Origin: Mytilisepta virgata
Taxonomy: Eukaryota > Mollusca > Bivalvia > Mytilida > Mytilidae
Direction: 5' to 3'
DNA: 64,000 nucleotides
Assembly: GCA_028015205.1 (NCBI GenBank)
Contig: CM051518.1
Span: 35,058,001 to 35,122,000, forward strand
Below are positions 59,601 to 64,000 of this stretch, piece after piece; position 1 is the stretch's first letter, and each line of letters opens with the position of its first letter. The notes below the pieces were generated by a model. It searched no databases, had not been told where the DNA came from, and was given only the letters and a program-made list of their open reading frames with translations. Made by a program: the position numbers and the translations under genes.

Positions 59601-60133
59601 AGGAAAAAGTTATGCTTTTCTTTGGGCCTTAGTGCTTATGATAAAAATAAAGCTTCATGAAGTCTTGGAATTAATAGTAAATGATACATCTACCTTTGTT
59701 ATCTTCCCTTATTAATATGCAAAATAATTGTTAATATTTGCTGTAGCACCCAATAAACAATTGTAAATATTTTTTTTTATAATTAAAGATAAATTATAAA
59801 TGAGATCCAGCTGAGCAATACAGTTCCTGGGAGCTTTTAGTTTTTTGTAAACTTTACTCTTATGCACATACTTATTTTATTTTACAACATTGATGTATAA
59901 ATTTTGTCAAACCTGCTTAGTGAATCACAAATATTGTATAACGGCATACATTTTTCATCCCTTGCATCCCTTGCATGTAGTATATACACAGATTTAATTG
60001 AAATAAATTCACAATTGTAGGTGCTGGTACTAGTTACTGTACAATAGCATCACAGATTTTAATTACCAAATATTTACAGAGCAAAATGGTGAACCTGGTC
60101 CGATTTAAATGGGGATTTCATAATTGGTGGAAG
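23486..60133 (+). CDS. YeeE/YedE-family (sulphur transport domain) membrane protein, 8 exons, 3' end beyond window
   Basis: Eight exons (23486-23621, 40599-40682, 43107-43273, 50418-50466, 55644-55746, 56632-56746, 57777-57888, 60021-60133) join in one frame into 879 nt, 293 residues, with AG/GT at every junction. Residues 109-145 hold the family signature, including GAGMTVAGSCPGVVFAQIG (Cys130, Pro131, Gly132). Residues 229-270 (NWPPILCGGIIGCLQ, then LGAGTSYCTIASQIL) match the start of the second internal repeat. Hydrophobic segments lie at about 24-41, 62-84, 110-139, 146-161, 191-209, 231-249 and 256-270. Known for the family: bacterial TsuA/YeeE imports thiosulfate through conserved cysteines. 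Inferred: Cys130 equals the central pore cysteine; no cysteine is seen at the N-terminal site (EKSRVFEPSV occupies that area). An in-frame TAA at 23471 and a good ATG context (A at -3, G at +4) fix the start. The last part of the second repeat is not found up to 64000. Membrane location is predicted; the animal substrate is unknown. Confidence 0.85.
23876..24125 (+). mobile_element. SINE family 2, copy 1
   Basis: Similar throughout to the better copy at 45692-45950 (minus). The 5' part resembles a tRNA (GTGGCCAAGTGTTCTAGG), though its B box is damaged; then 'ttcctaccgaagatcagtgg', 'ctccgggtactccggcttct', and the end 'aaaaccccaacaaac'. It lies in intron 1 of the transporter gene. Confidence 0.65.
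25106..25215. repeat. Long palindrome P2
   Basis: 42-nt arms (25106-25147 and 25174-25215) with few mismatches; inner part GAAGCTTTTT / AAAAAGCTTC; loop of 26 nt, AGCTCGTTCGCTACGCTCAC and on. The CG-rich loop resembles that of P1. Confidence 0.7.
25764..27299 (+). mobile_element. Tc1 family DNA transposon, copy 1 (1536 bp)
   Basis: 23-bp perfect inverted termini starting CTGAACCGCAAAAGAAACGT, flanked by TA (25762-25763, 27300-27301). A TATAAAAGG box at 26019-26027 precedes the transposase start. Same length as copy 2 and nearly identical to it. Confidence 0.93.
26074..27109 (+). pseudogene. Tc1 transposase with two 1-nt deletions, copy 1
   Basis: The start is taken as ATG 26074 (MPRLTPQQREQAIGRLDAGQ); an in-frame ATG at 26014 lies upstream of the TATA box. 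The paired helix-turn-helix N-terminus with GRPQ-type linker is in frame 1. Near 26410 the frame shifts (CRR|PARGPILTPRHRQA), giving the first catalytic Asp in IIFSDESRYC. Near 26695 it shifts again, giving the second Asp in FQQDNARAHTA and Glu in SPDLNPIEHLWD (DD34E). Each shift equals loss of one base. It ends with the TAA at 27107-27109. Not translatable into full-length transposase. Confidence 0.9.
27302..28499. other. Intron 1 spacer between the two Tc1 copies
   Basis: About 1.2 kb of AT-rich DNA with no recognised exon or repeat boundary. Confidence 0.35.
28502..30037 (+). mobile_element. Tc1 family DNA transposon, copy 2 (1536 bp)
   Basis: Same termini and length as copy 1. TA precedes it (28500-28501); the base pair after it is TG followed by TA, so either the duplication or the last terminal base has mutated. 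A handful of substitutions from copy 1 were seen, all outside the transposase region (for example 28640, 28690-28705, 29925). The flanks differ from copy 1, so it is a separate insertion and not part of a larger duplication. Confidence 0.93.
28812..29847 (+). pseudogene. Tc1 transposase with the same two deletions, copy 2
   Basis: Frame structure is the same as copy 1: ATG 28812, shift near 29148, shift near 29433, TAA at 29845-29847. The three frame segments translate identically to those of copy 1, so both copies descend from one already defective element. Confidence 0.9.
30560..31030 (+). repeat. Tandem repeat with AGGTCA-rich units and TAGGGC / GCCCTA hairpin head
   Basis: 'gatacttggcatggttattc' recurs near 30567, 30830 (variant) and 30978. 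The head at about 30721-30753 (TAGGGCCCTGCC...GCCCTA) is followed by 'gtctgtctgcctgtcagtaa'. It contains the same 'aggtcaaatgtcaaggtcaa' wording as base 1-45. Confidence 0.5.
31180..32270 (+). repeat. Family-G-like tandem body
   Basis: Units with 'aatggtcctt', 'ccaatatggctgcc' and 'gaaaccaaacttcgatagaa' recur about every 160-180 bp. A further fragment lies at 33280-33510. Confidence 0.5.
32277..32920 (+). mobile_element. Hairpin-headed repeat, family D copy 1
   Basis: The 5' hairpin TCCCCCGC (32277-32284) / GCGGGGGA (32296-32303) is perfect, with loop CGCAACGCGAT. Then 'gggcgtctgtccgtcgcgcc'. The body unit 'tgtaagcgctctagcaaatt' starts at about 32343, 32546 and 32706. The 3' limit is unclear. 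Confidence 0.55.
33520..35800. other. Intron 1 DNA, mostly featureless
   Basis: Contains the promoter-like block at 34096-34216. No other exon or repeat boundary is recognised. Confidence 0.3.
34096..34216 (+). promoter_or_regulatory. Promoter-like block with possible first exon
   Basis: In order: CCAAT (34098-34102 region), TATAAA (34115-34120), Inr-like TCAGTTT (34139-34145), an ATG in good context (CAAAATGGC, about 34162), a second ATG at 34171 whose frame (MPQILAVTYVFHF) stays open, and a strong donor TTG|GTGAGT near 34214. The encoded residues match nothing that I recognise. It could be a nested gene, an alternative transcript or chance. Confidence 0.25.
35900..36430. repeat. Dispersed repeat adjoining the reverse-transcriptase relic
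   Basis: Non-coding block with distinctive wording ('ggaatgtgtcaaagagagaa', 'gctggcccctaaacaataat', 'gaggttcctgactcgggaca', 'gatgtccgagtctgatgtta'). I associate it with mussel repeats, from memory only. An (AT)n run of about 16 nt lies near 36340. Confidence 0.35.
36430..37439 (-). pseudogene. Reverse-transcriptase relic (Penelope-like or related), multiply broken
   Basis: The minus strand encodes, in order: NQKNYVSWTCFDMITAFKFS; VPMGANCAPLIGDLFLYCYE (RT core); RFLNDILVVNNDN in the place of the catalytic Y-L-D-D box; IKRDDFSFPIVNYPFLDGDD; and LPYGIYISQLV*FARVRNNI; followed further on by FRYHKLVKTFTKFYHQYKDL. There are several stops (such as TGA after ISQLV) and frameshifts. The second catalytic Asp pair is changed (F-L-N-D), so it is inactive. 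Subfamily is uncertain; the M-G-x-N-C-A-P core is common in invertebrate Penelope-like and related elements. Confidence 0.7.
37446..38393. mobile_element. Long-TIR element of about 0.95 kb
   Basis: The first about 220 nt (37446-37665) are an inverted copy of the last about 220 nt (38170-38393): both contain GTCCAGTCAA, 'atacacagaaaaaagtc' and 'gggagataactctgcaaaaa'. No coding capacity. The outer limit at 37446 abuts the RT relic. Confidence 0.6.
38986..39375. mobile_element. 390-bp MITE nested in the TTAA element
   Basis: Inverted ends GGATGCTCGCTGGTC (left) and GACCAGCGATCATCC (right), both next to TTAA (38982-38985, 39376-39379). A partial copy in the opposite orientation is at about 56170-56413. 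Confidence 0.65.
39420..39501 (-). repeat. Family-B head fragment (minus)
   Basis: On the minus strand it starts ATACGACCGCAAATATTTGT and continues into the GTCGTCGTCGG tract, like the head at 18704. Another head fragment on plus is at about 45323-45350 with the stem partly decayed. Confidence 0.55.
40599..40682 (+). CDS. Transporter exon 2 (residues 46-73)
   Basis: The acceptor is TATTTCAG. The exon reads VFEPSVVFQQMLLKKFIMLK and then MFLSAVIA, the conserved link between helices 1 and 2. The donor GTTTGT at 40683 is weak but is used again by exon 7. Phase 1 in, phase 1 out. Intron 1 before it is 16,977 nt. Confidence 0.82.
40749..40780 (+). repeat. (TA)n microsatellite
   Basis: Alternating TA with one TG interruption, in intron 2 of the transporter gene shortly after exon 2. 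Confidence 0.7.
41025..41160 (+). repeat. Exact 68-bp tandem duplication
   Basis: The segment beginning 'aacttagagatcattttctt' and ending 'atgtaattacatgt' occurs twice back to back with no difference seen, so it is a recent slip or unequal exchange inside a family-Z body. Confidence 0.75.
41165..42175 (+). mobile_element. Family-Z repeat body and 3' end, copy 2
   Basis: Units with 'actcctcctatagttttaga' and 'gtttatacacataatggagg' recur at about 170-bp spacing. The 3' end has GGGGGCATCA followed by hairpin TTGTGTCTtacAGACACA (about 42158-42175), matching the complete copy at 46156-46940. A family-G head-like segment is inserted at about 41881-42050. Confidence 0.5.
42181..43106 (+). other. 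Intron 2 of transporter, distal part
   Basis: No coding exon or repeat boundary recognised before the exon 3 acceptor. Confidence 0.35.
43107..43273 (+). CDS. Transporter exon 3 (residues 74-129)
   Basis: The acceptor is TTTTTTGCAG. The exon carries helix 2/3 and ends with LGGAILGAGMTVAGS, directly before the Cys-Pro-Gly of the next exon. The donor is TCA|GTGAGT, phase 0. Reading into the intron stays open to 43393, so intron retention would give a truncated protein. Confidence 0.85.
43440..43880 (+). repeat. Degenerate tandem repeat of about 150 bp
   Basis: 'gagttatgggacttagattg', 'cacatgtcaaacactaattt' and 'gggtctgtataccctttgac' recur about three times with drift. In intron 3. Confidence 0.5.
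44112..44990 (+). mobile_element. Hairpin-headed repeat, family T copy 2, split by a SINE
   Basis: The head TGTGTCGCCTGCGGAACACA...GGACACA (44113-44143) and the tandem body continue across the SINE at 44214-44541. The 3' end has CCGCAGGCGACAC (44956-44968), the complement of the head, then hairpin GTCTTCC / GGAAGAC (44971-44977, 44980-44986). Confidence 0.65.
44214..44541 (+). mobile_element. SINE family 1, full copy with 13-bp target duplication
   Basis: tRNA-like head with A box TGGTAGCATGC (44231) and B box GGTTCGATCCC (44266-44276), a tRNA-unrelated body, and a CATTCATCCAT tail. Flanked by CGTAAACTGCTCA (44201-44213) and CGTAAACCGCTCA (44542-44554). It is inserted inside the family-T element. 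Confidence 0.88.
45692..45950 (-). mobile_element. SINE family 2, full copy with 12-bp target duplication
   Basis: On the minus strand: GCCTCGGTGGCCAAGTGGTC (A-box region) and B box GAGTTCGAATCTC (45862-45874), then 'ttcctaccgaaggtcggtgg' and the end 'ccccaactaaacaaac'. Direct repeats CCTTAATTTTTG at 45680-45691 and 45951-45962. Confidence 0.85.
46156..46940 (+). mobile_element. Hairpin-headed repeat, family Z, complete copy
   Basis: 5' hairpin TATGCCCC-TG-CAACT / AGTTG-GGGGCATA (46156-46186), then 'ctgtccgtccgtccttccgt'. Body unit 'ataactcctcctacagtttg' at about 46245, 46424 and 46602 (179 bp). 3' end: AGGGGCATCA (about 46910-46919), then hairpin TTGTGTCT / AGACACAA (46922-46929, 46933-46940). 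Confidence 0.65.
46941..47640. other. Intron 3 DNA, nothing recognised
   Basis: AT-rich, no exon-like segment. Confidence 0.3.
47640..48450 (+). repeat. Satellite-like array, about 140-bp units
   Basis: About seven units with 'ggttaagttttacgtctgag', 'accaaaattagatcactctg' and 'acctacttatc...cttcattgac'. A single lost unit (about 51541-51610) lies inside the TTAA element at 50489-52320. Confidence 0.75.
48530..49440 (+). repeat. Higher-order tandem array, about 315-bp period
   Basis: The segment starting 'gcggattttgatgaaattaa' at 48765 recurs at 49080 with very few changes; each contains two diverged halves of about 157 bp. Confidence 0.7.
49481..49895 (+). mobile_element. Hairpin-headed repeat, family E copy 2
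   Basis: 5' hairpin TATACCCC-g-GCTTTT / AAAAGC-GGGGTATA (49481-49512), 14 paired bases with one bulge, then 'gtccgttcgtccgtctgtcc'. A 3' hairpin GTGAGC / GCTCAC lies at 49873-49887, preceded by GGGTTATC, a worn arm copy. Confidence 0.6.
50418..50466 (+). CDS. Transporter exon 4, 49-nt microexon with the Cys-Pro-Gly signature
   Basis: The acceptor is TTAATTTCAG. The exon reads CPGVVFAQIGSGTTNS (residues 130-145) plus one base. Its length is not a multiple of three. The donor GTTCAT at 50467 is poor, but only this junction keeps the frame into exon 5. A TTAA-flanked element begins 18 nt after the donor. Confidence 0.8.
50489..52320. mobile_element. TTAA-flanked piggyBac-like non-autonomous element (1832 bp) with nested insertion
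   Basis: Inverted ends CCCTTTAGCCGACGAGTCCC (left) and CCCTTTCACCGATGGAGTCC (right complement), with TTAA at 50485-50488 and 52321-52324. A second inverted pair (CATATGGTATTT near 50520; AAATACCATATG near 51762) and a repeat of GACGAGTCCC at about 51803 show that an inner element was inserted near the left end. No transposase. It starts 18 nt after the exon 4 donor. Confidence 0.65.
52780..54250 (+). repeat. Family-G-like tandem body in intron 4
   Basis: Units of about 170-190 bp with 'ccaattgggaac', 'tggtccttggatggttctct' and 'ccaagatggccaccacagcc'. No clear 5' or 3' hairpin remains. Confidence 0.5.
54836..54890 (+). promoter_or_regulatory. CRE plus TATA box, promoter-like, in intron 4
   Basis: TGACGTCA (54836-54843) is followed 10 nt later by TATAAA (54854-54859), and TCGACAGTC lies about 30 nt further on. 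The order and spacing suit an RNA polymerase II core promoter; the downstream 62-residue frame (54938-55126) matches nothing that I recognise. A retroelement LTR is one alternative. Confidence 0.3.
55112..55229. repeat. Long palindrome P3
   Basis: Arms of about 51-55 nt (55112-55162, 55175-55229), for example TTAGGCCTTATATTTGTT / AACAAATATAAGGCCTAA, nearly perfect. Loop TCACTAATGCTC. In intron 4. Confidence 0.8.
55644..55746 (+). CDS. Transporter exon 5 (residues 146-179)
   Basis: The acceptor is ATTTATTTTAG. It encodes VYTLLGTLAGVFLYGL, a membrane segment, and then a polar stretch TEPMLMSLTKPKEPLKNQ that probably links the two internal repeats. The donor is CAATT|GTATGT, phase 2. It lies between two long palindromes (55112-55229 and 55849-55969). 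Confidence 0.83.
55849..55969. repeat. Long palindrome P4
   Basis: 42-nt arms (55849-55890, 55928-55969), containing TGTCGGAAAATATAAAATTT and its complement, with about two mismatches; 37-nt loop. In intron 5, 103 nt after exon 5. Confidence 0.8.
56170..56413 (-). mobile_element. Partial copy of the 390-bp TTAA MITE
   Basis: Complementary to 39010-39375 in most of its length ('gataaaacccgaggattccg', 'accaaaacatgacgagcgag'). It ends CATCC|TTAA at 56409-56417. The other end is degraded. Confidence 0.6.
56632..56746 (+). CDS. Transporter exon 6 (residues 180-218)
   Basis: The acceptor is TTTTATTTCAG. It encodes FLFQILGSPYFVTSLPIAAI and then LGIVVFYLELSFPWYTEIF, including one clear hydrophobic helix. 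The donor is TTT|GTAAGT, phase 0. Confidence 0.83.
56905..57590 (+). mobile_element. Hairpin-headed repeat, family D copy 2
   Basis: A worn head GTCCCCTGCAGCAACGCGAT followed by GGAGGGAC, related to the head at 32277. The body unit 'gcaactcctctgagaccgct' is at about 57012, 57172 (variant) and 57338. The end GGGGGACATATGGCTGTGTG at about 57557 may be the 3' arm. Confidence 0.5.
57777..57888 (+). CDS. Transporter exon 7 (residues 219-255)
   Basis: The acceptor is CATATATAG. It encodes VSGYSIDLKAANWPPILCGG and then IIGCLQIPLILAIDRVL. The W-P-P...GG-IIG pattern is the entry to the second repeat of the family. The donor is CTAG|GTTTGT, phase 1. Cys236 and Cys242 lie inside the predicted helix. 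Confidence 0.83.
57889..59190 (+). other. Intron 7 proximal part, nothing recognised
   Basis: AT-rich DNA after the exon 7 donor; no exon-like segment or clear repeat. Confidence 0.35.
59191..59534 (+). mobile_element. SINE family 1, copy 2
   Basis: Starts CCTCGGTGGTCTTGTGATAG, B box GGTTCGATCCA (59240-59250), same body as 44214-44541 and tail ATCCATCCATCCATC. No convincing target duplication. Confidence 0.8.
60021..60133 (+). CDS. Transporter exon 8 (residues 256-293), last exon in window
   Basis: The acceptor is ACAATTGTAG. It encodes GAGTSYCTIASQILITKYLQ and then a basic/aromatic tail (SKMVNLVRFKWGFHNWWK). The donor is AAG|GTATGT, phase 0. The signature of the second half is missing, so more exons must follow; none was recognised between 60134 and 64000. 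Confidence 0.82.
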
Positions 60134-60260
60134 GTATGTTGTATTTTACAGATGATATATGGAAAACATTCTTAGAATTACATTGAAAATAATTACCAAT
60201 ACAGTCACTGTAAATTAAATTTCATCACATTTACTTGGTTTTTATATGACATCTATTTTT

Positions 60261-60560
60261 TATACCCCCTAAAAAAACAAAGTTTGGGGGTTATGTAGGA
60301 ATCGCCCTGTCCTTTCGCCATCTGTCTGTCCACGTACCTTGTAAGCGCAACTCCTCCTAAACCATTCAATGGATTTTGATGAAACTTTATATGAAGCTGG
60401 GCATCATATGTAGATGTGCATGAAGCACGATAATCATCCCTGGATGCTTGCAAAGGGAGATAATCCAACTTAAGGGTGTTACATGTTTAAAGCTTGTAAG
60501 CTTCTAAGCGCAACTCCCAGTATTGCAAGCAGGAGTTTCACTCAGTGAGGTCATTCACAG
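60261..60560 (+). mobile_element. Hairpin-headed repeat, family E copy 3
   Basis: Head TATACCCCC...GGGGGTTAT (60261-60294), then 'catctgtctgtccacgtacc' and one body unit 'gcaactcctcctaaaccatt'. Just after exon 8. Confidence 0.5.
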
Positions 60561-60659
60561 TTCTAGTTATTAATTGTATAATGTCATGTAGGTTTTCCCA
60601 CTTTAAATTTTAACTATGGAACATATTCAAACATTTATGTCCACATTCTCCTGCTATTC

Positions 60660-61609
60660 TTTAACTTAGTTTAACATAGGGCCCTATGGGAAAATTCATT
60701 GAAAAATCTTCTTGTCTTAAACCACTTGACCAATTGGAACAAGACTTGGCAGCAATGGTCCTTAGATGGTCCTCTTAGAGAGGTGTGTCTGATGACCCGG
60801 ACTGTCAACCAAGAAGGCCGCCACAACCGAACTTAGTTTAACATAGGGCCCTATAGGAAATTTCATTGAAAAATCTTCTTGTCTGAAACCACTTGACATA
60901 TTGGAGCAGGACTTGGCAGCATTGGTCCTTAGGAGGTCCTTTTTCAGAAATGTGTATGCTATTGTGGACTGTGGCCGCCACAGCAGAACTTAGTTTAACA
61001 TAGGACCCTATGGGAAATTCACTCAAAAATCTTCTTGTCTGAAAATACTAAGCCAATTAGAATTAGACTTGGTAGAAATGGTCCTTAGATGGTCCTCTTT
61101 CAGAATTTTGTGCGATGACCCAGACTGTCAACCAAGATGGCCACCACACCCGAACTTAGTTTAACATAGGGCCCTATGGAAAAATTCATTGAAAAATCTT
61201 CTTGTCTGAAATAAGTTGACATATGGGGCCGGACTTGGCTGCATTGATCGTTAGGAGGTCCTCTTTCAGAAATATGTCCGATCATCCAGATTGTCAACCA
61301 AGATGGCTGCCACACCGACCTTGTTAAATATTGGACCCTATAGGAAAATTCATTTAAAAATCTTCTTGTCTGAAACCGCTTAGCCAGTTGGAACAAGACT
61401 TAGTAGAAATGGTCCTTAGATGGTTCTCTTTTAGAAATGTATCTGTTGACCTGGACTGTCATCCAAGGTGACTGCCACAGCTGAAATTAGTTTAACATAG
61501 AATCCTATAGAAAAAACAGCCAAATTGACTGCAACACTTAAATTTTTAGGTCTGCCCATGGTGAAAAGTTAAATCCAGGTGAGCGATACAGGCTCTTGAG
61601 AGCCTCTAG
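60660..61609 (+). mobile_element. Family-G repeat, tandem body and intact 3' end
   Basis: Five units of about 175 bp ('aaaaatcttcttgtctgaaa', 'aatggtccttagatggtcct', 'accaagatggccaccacacc', 'gtttaacatagggccctatg'). The 3' end: CCAGGTGAGC (61575-61584, copy of the head's second arm), hairpin AGGCTCT / AGAGCCT (61590-61596, 61599-61605), then CTAG. Confidence 0.65.
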
Positions 61610-61612
61610 TTA

Positions 61613-62040
61613 TTAGCTCACCTGGCCCAAAAGGCAATTAAGCTATTGCCATCATTTGGCATCTGTCGTTGTCGTTGTTGTAGTAAACTTTCCTTTAAAG
61701 ATCTTTAAAGGTCCTCTGAAACCACTGGGCCAATTGGAACAAAATTTGGCAGCAATGGTCCTTAGGTGGACCTCTTTCAGAATTATATCTGATGACCTGG
61801 CCCGTCATCCAAGATGGCCGCCAGAGCCGAACATAGTTTTACATAGGATCCTATGGGACTTACTTAAAGATCTTTTAGTCCGAAACCACTTGGCCAATTG
61901 GAACATAACTTGGCAGCAATGGTCCTTAGGTGGTTCTCTTTGAGAAGTAAATCCGATGACTCGACCTGTCATCCAGGATAGCCGCCAGAGTCGAACATAG
62001 TTTAACATAGGACCCTATGGGAAAGGAAAAGGTTCACAAA
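61613..62040 (+). mobile_element. Family-G repeat, next copy head-to-tail
   Basis: Head TAGCTCACCTGGCC (from 61614) with worn second arm GGCAATTAAGCTA, GTCGTTGTCGTTG tract, then body units. Starts about 4 nt after the previous copy ends. A further truncated head is at about 62294. Confidence 0.6.
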
Positions 62041-62293
62041 GTATCCAAAACGGCCCTGTTTTTGGTCATATTTTGAAATTCAACCATGGATTTTCATTTC
62101 TCGCCAAAGGATAGTTAGACATGTTTCTTTTATTGATATGATGTTTTTCCATAGTATTACTTGCATAACAAAGACAAATAGCAGTCTAAAATCTGGTACA
62201 GTTATGGAAAACATCGATTTTTCTGCACTTTTCTGTACGTATAAGCAATTTTTACTTAGGCTGCCAATCACAATAAAAAATATTCTGCTTTTT

Positions 62294-63006
62294 AGCTCAC
62301 CTGGCCCCTTCCGTCGTAAACTTTTTCAAAGATCTTCTCCTCTGAAACCGCTGAACCAATTACAGCAATACTTCGTCTGAAGGATCTTTAGGGTATCTAG
62401 AATAAAGGGGGTAGACTGTAGTTTTTGGCTTATATCTCAAAAACTAAAGCATTTAGATCAAAACTGACACGGGGGTGAAAATGTTCATCAGGTCAAGATC
62501 TACCTGCCATGAAATTTACAGACGAATCGGTCAACCCCTTATTGGGTTATTGCCCCTGAACTGTTAATTTTAACGAAATTTTGCAGTTCTAGGTTATTAT
62601 CTTGAATAATATTATAGATATAGTCAAACTGTAAACAGCAGAAATGTTCAGCAGTCAAATCTACAAATACGTCAACATGACCATAATCATCAATTGACCC
62701 CTTATAGGAGTTTTTCCCCTTTAAAGACAATATTTCACATTTTTTTCAAAAAATCTCCTCTGAAACTACAGAATCAATTTCTGCAAAACTTGGGCTGAAA
62801 GATCTTTTGGATATCTAGTATAAAGATTCTGTTTTATTTTCTTGTCCATGAAGAAACATGGATGCCATGGCTAAAAATAGAACATAGGTGAAAATCCACA
62901 TTTTGGCTCATATCTAAAAAATAAAGAAACTGACAAGAAGTGAAAATGTTTATGAGGTTAGATCTACCTGCCATTAAATTTTCAGACGAATCAGTCAACC
63001 CATTTT
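62294..63006 (+). repeat. Truncated family-G copy
   Basis: Head fragment TTAGCTCACCTGGCCCCTTC joined directly to body ('cttctcctctgaaaccgctg'), then diverged units with 'aacatagg' and 'ctgccatgaaatt'. Confidence 0.45.
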
Positions 63007-64000
63007 TAGCTCACCTGGCCTGAAAGGCCATGTGAGCTATTCTCATCACTTTGCGTCCGTCGTCGTCTGTTGTCGTCGTTACAATTTTTCAAAAATCTTC
63101 TCCTCTGAAACTACTGAATGGATTTGGATAAAACTTAGCATAATTTTTCCTTAGGGTATCCTGCACAAAGTTTATGCTTTGATTTTTGATCCGTCGAAAA
63201 ACATGGCCACTGTTACTAAAAATAGAACATAGGGGTCAAACAACAGTTTTTTGCAAATGTCTCAAAAATCATTAGGTTACAGCAAATTCTGGCAGGTTGA
63301 GTGTTCAGCATGATGAGAGCTACCTGTGTGCTGATTTTCGTGAAAATCTGTCGACTGATGTTAGAGTTATTGCCCTTTTTTGACATTTTTGGGTTTTTTT
63401 ATGTTATTATTTCAAAAATCTTCTTCTCTGTAACTACTATTCAAAATCAAATGAAACTTGGTAAGATTGTTCCTTAGGGTATCCTGCACAAAATTATGCT
63501 TGGATTTTTGATCCGTCGAAAAACATGGCCACTGTTACTAAATATAGAACATAGGGCTCAAACAACAGTTTTTCGCAAATATCTCAAATATCATTAGGTT
63601 ACGGCAAATTCTGGCAGGTTGAAAGTGTTCAGCATGATGAGAGCTACCTGTGTGCTTATTTTCGTGAAAATCTGTCATCTGATGTTAGAGTTATTGCCCT
63701 TTTTTGACATTTTTGGGGTTTTTTTTATGTTATTATTTCAAAAATCTTCTCTGAAACTACTATTCAAAATCAAATGAAACTTGGTAAGATTGTTCCTTAG
63801 GGTATCCTGCAAAAAGTTAATGCTTGGATTTTTGATTGGTCGAAAAACATGTCCGCCCTTACTAAAAATAGAACATAGGGGTCAAAATGCTGTTTTAACT
63901 ATTTTTTCCTGAATTATAGAAAGAAAATGAAGATGAAAGCTACTTTCAAGGTAAAAATAGTATCCCGAGTTGAATGGTGATAATGAAAGTTTGTTTTGGA
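63007..64000 (+). mobile_element. Family-G repeat, best 5' hairpin; runs off the window
   Basis: TAGCTCACCTGGCC (63007-63020), loop TGAAA, GGCCATGTGAGCTA (63026-63039): 14-bp stem with one mismatch. A CGTCGTCGTCTG tract and a roughly 330-bp tandem unit follow ('gtccgtcgaaaaacatggcc'-type phrases at 63192, 63513, 63838). Confidence 0.65.

Noticed and set aside
60134..64000. Remaining C-terminal exons of the transporter
   Set aside because: Searched by eye for an acceptor followed by a phase-0 frame with the second-repeat glycine/cysteine motif; only family-E and family-G repeats were found.

Overview
This window reads as the nuclear genome of an invertebrate animal, most likely a bivalve mollusc and probably a mytilid mussel. 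It is AT-rich and gene-sparse, with coding sequence cut into short exons that have proper GT/AG junctions. Most of the rest is repeats: tRNA-derived SINEs, Tc1, pogo/Tigger and Mutator-like DNA transposons, TTAA-flanked elements, and many hairpin-headed repeats with tandem bodies. The species assignment is an inference from this repeat landscape and was not tested by any search.

Two host genes are supported, pointing away from each other. On the minus strand (13126 down to 2788) are the first three coding exons (29, 40 and 32 codons, all phase 0) of a NUSAP1-like nucleolar/spindle-associated protein. Its first 8.5-kb intron holds a pogo/Tigger relic and a 3.56-kb Mutator-like element. On the plus strand (23486 to 60133) are eight exons whose phases join without a break into the first 293 residues of a YeeE/YedE-family (sulphur-transport domain) membrane protein. 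This includes the G-S-C-P-G signature, carried on a 49-nt microexon. The C-terminal part lies beyond the window. In bacteria this family imports thiosulfate or related sulphur compounds, so the gene is a candidate animal sulphur-compound transporter.

Layout. 1-13 kb: NUSAP1-like gene, a TTAA element (1351-2721), Tigger (6005-7214) and the Mutator-like element (9396-12958). 14-22.7 kb: hairpin-headed repeats with tandem bodies. 23.5-60 kb: the transporter gene. Its 17-kb first intron carries two almost identical Tc1 elements (25764-27299, 28502-30037), a reverse-transcriptase relic (36430-37439) and nested inverted-repeat elements. Later introns carry two SINE families, three classes of TTAA or TIR element, satellites and two long palindromes. 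60-64 kb: tandem copies of one hairpin-headed family.

The most unusual pattern outside the genes concerns the hairpin-headed repeats. At least five sequence-unrelated families here share one blueprint: a 5' terminal hairpin, a tandem-repeat body, a 3' copy of the hairpin's second arm, and then a separate family-specific short hairpin. This resembles non-autonomous Helentron (HINE) architecture. No bacterial operon, rRNA gene, functional tRNA gene or CRISPR array was seen.
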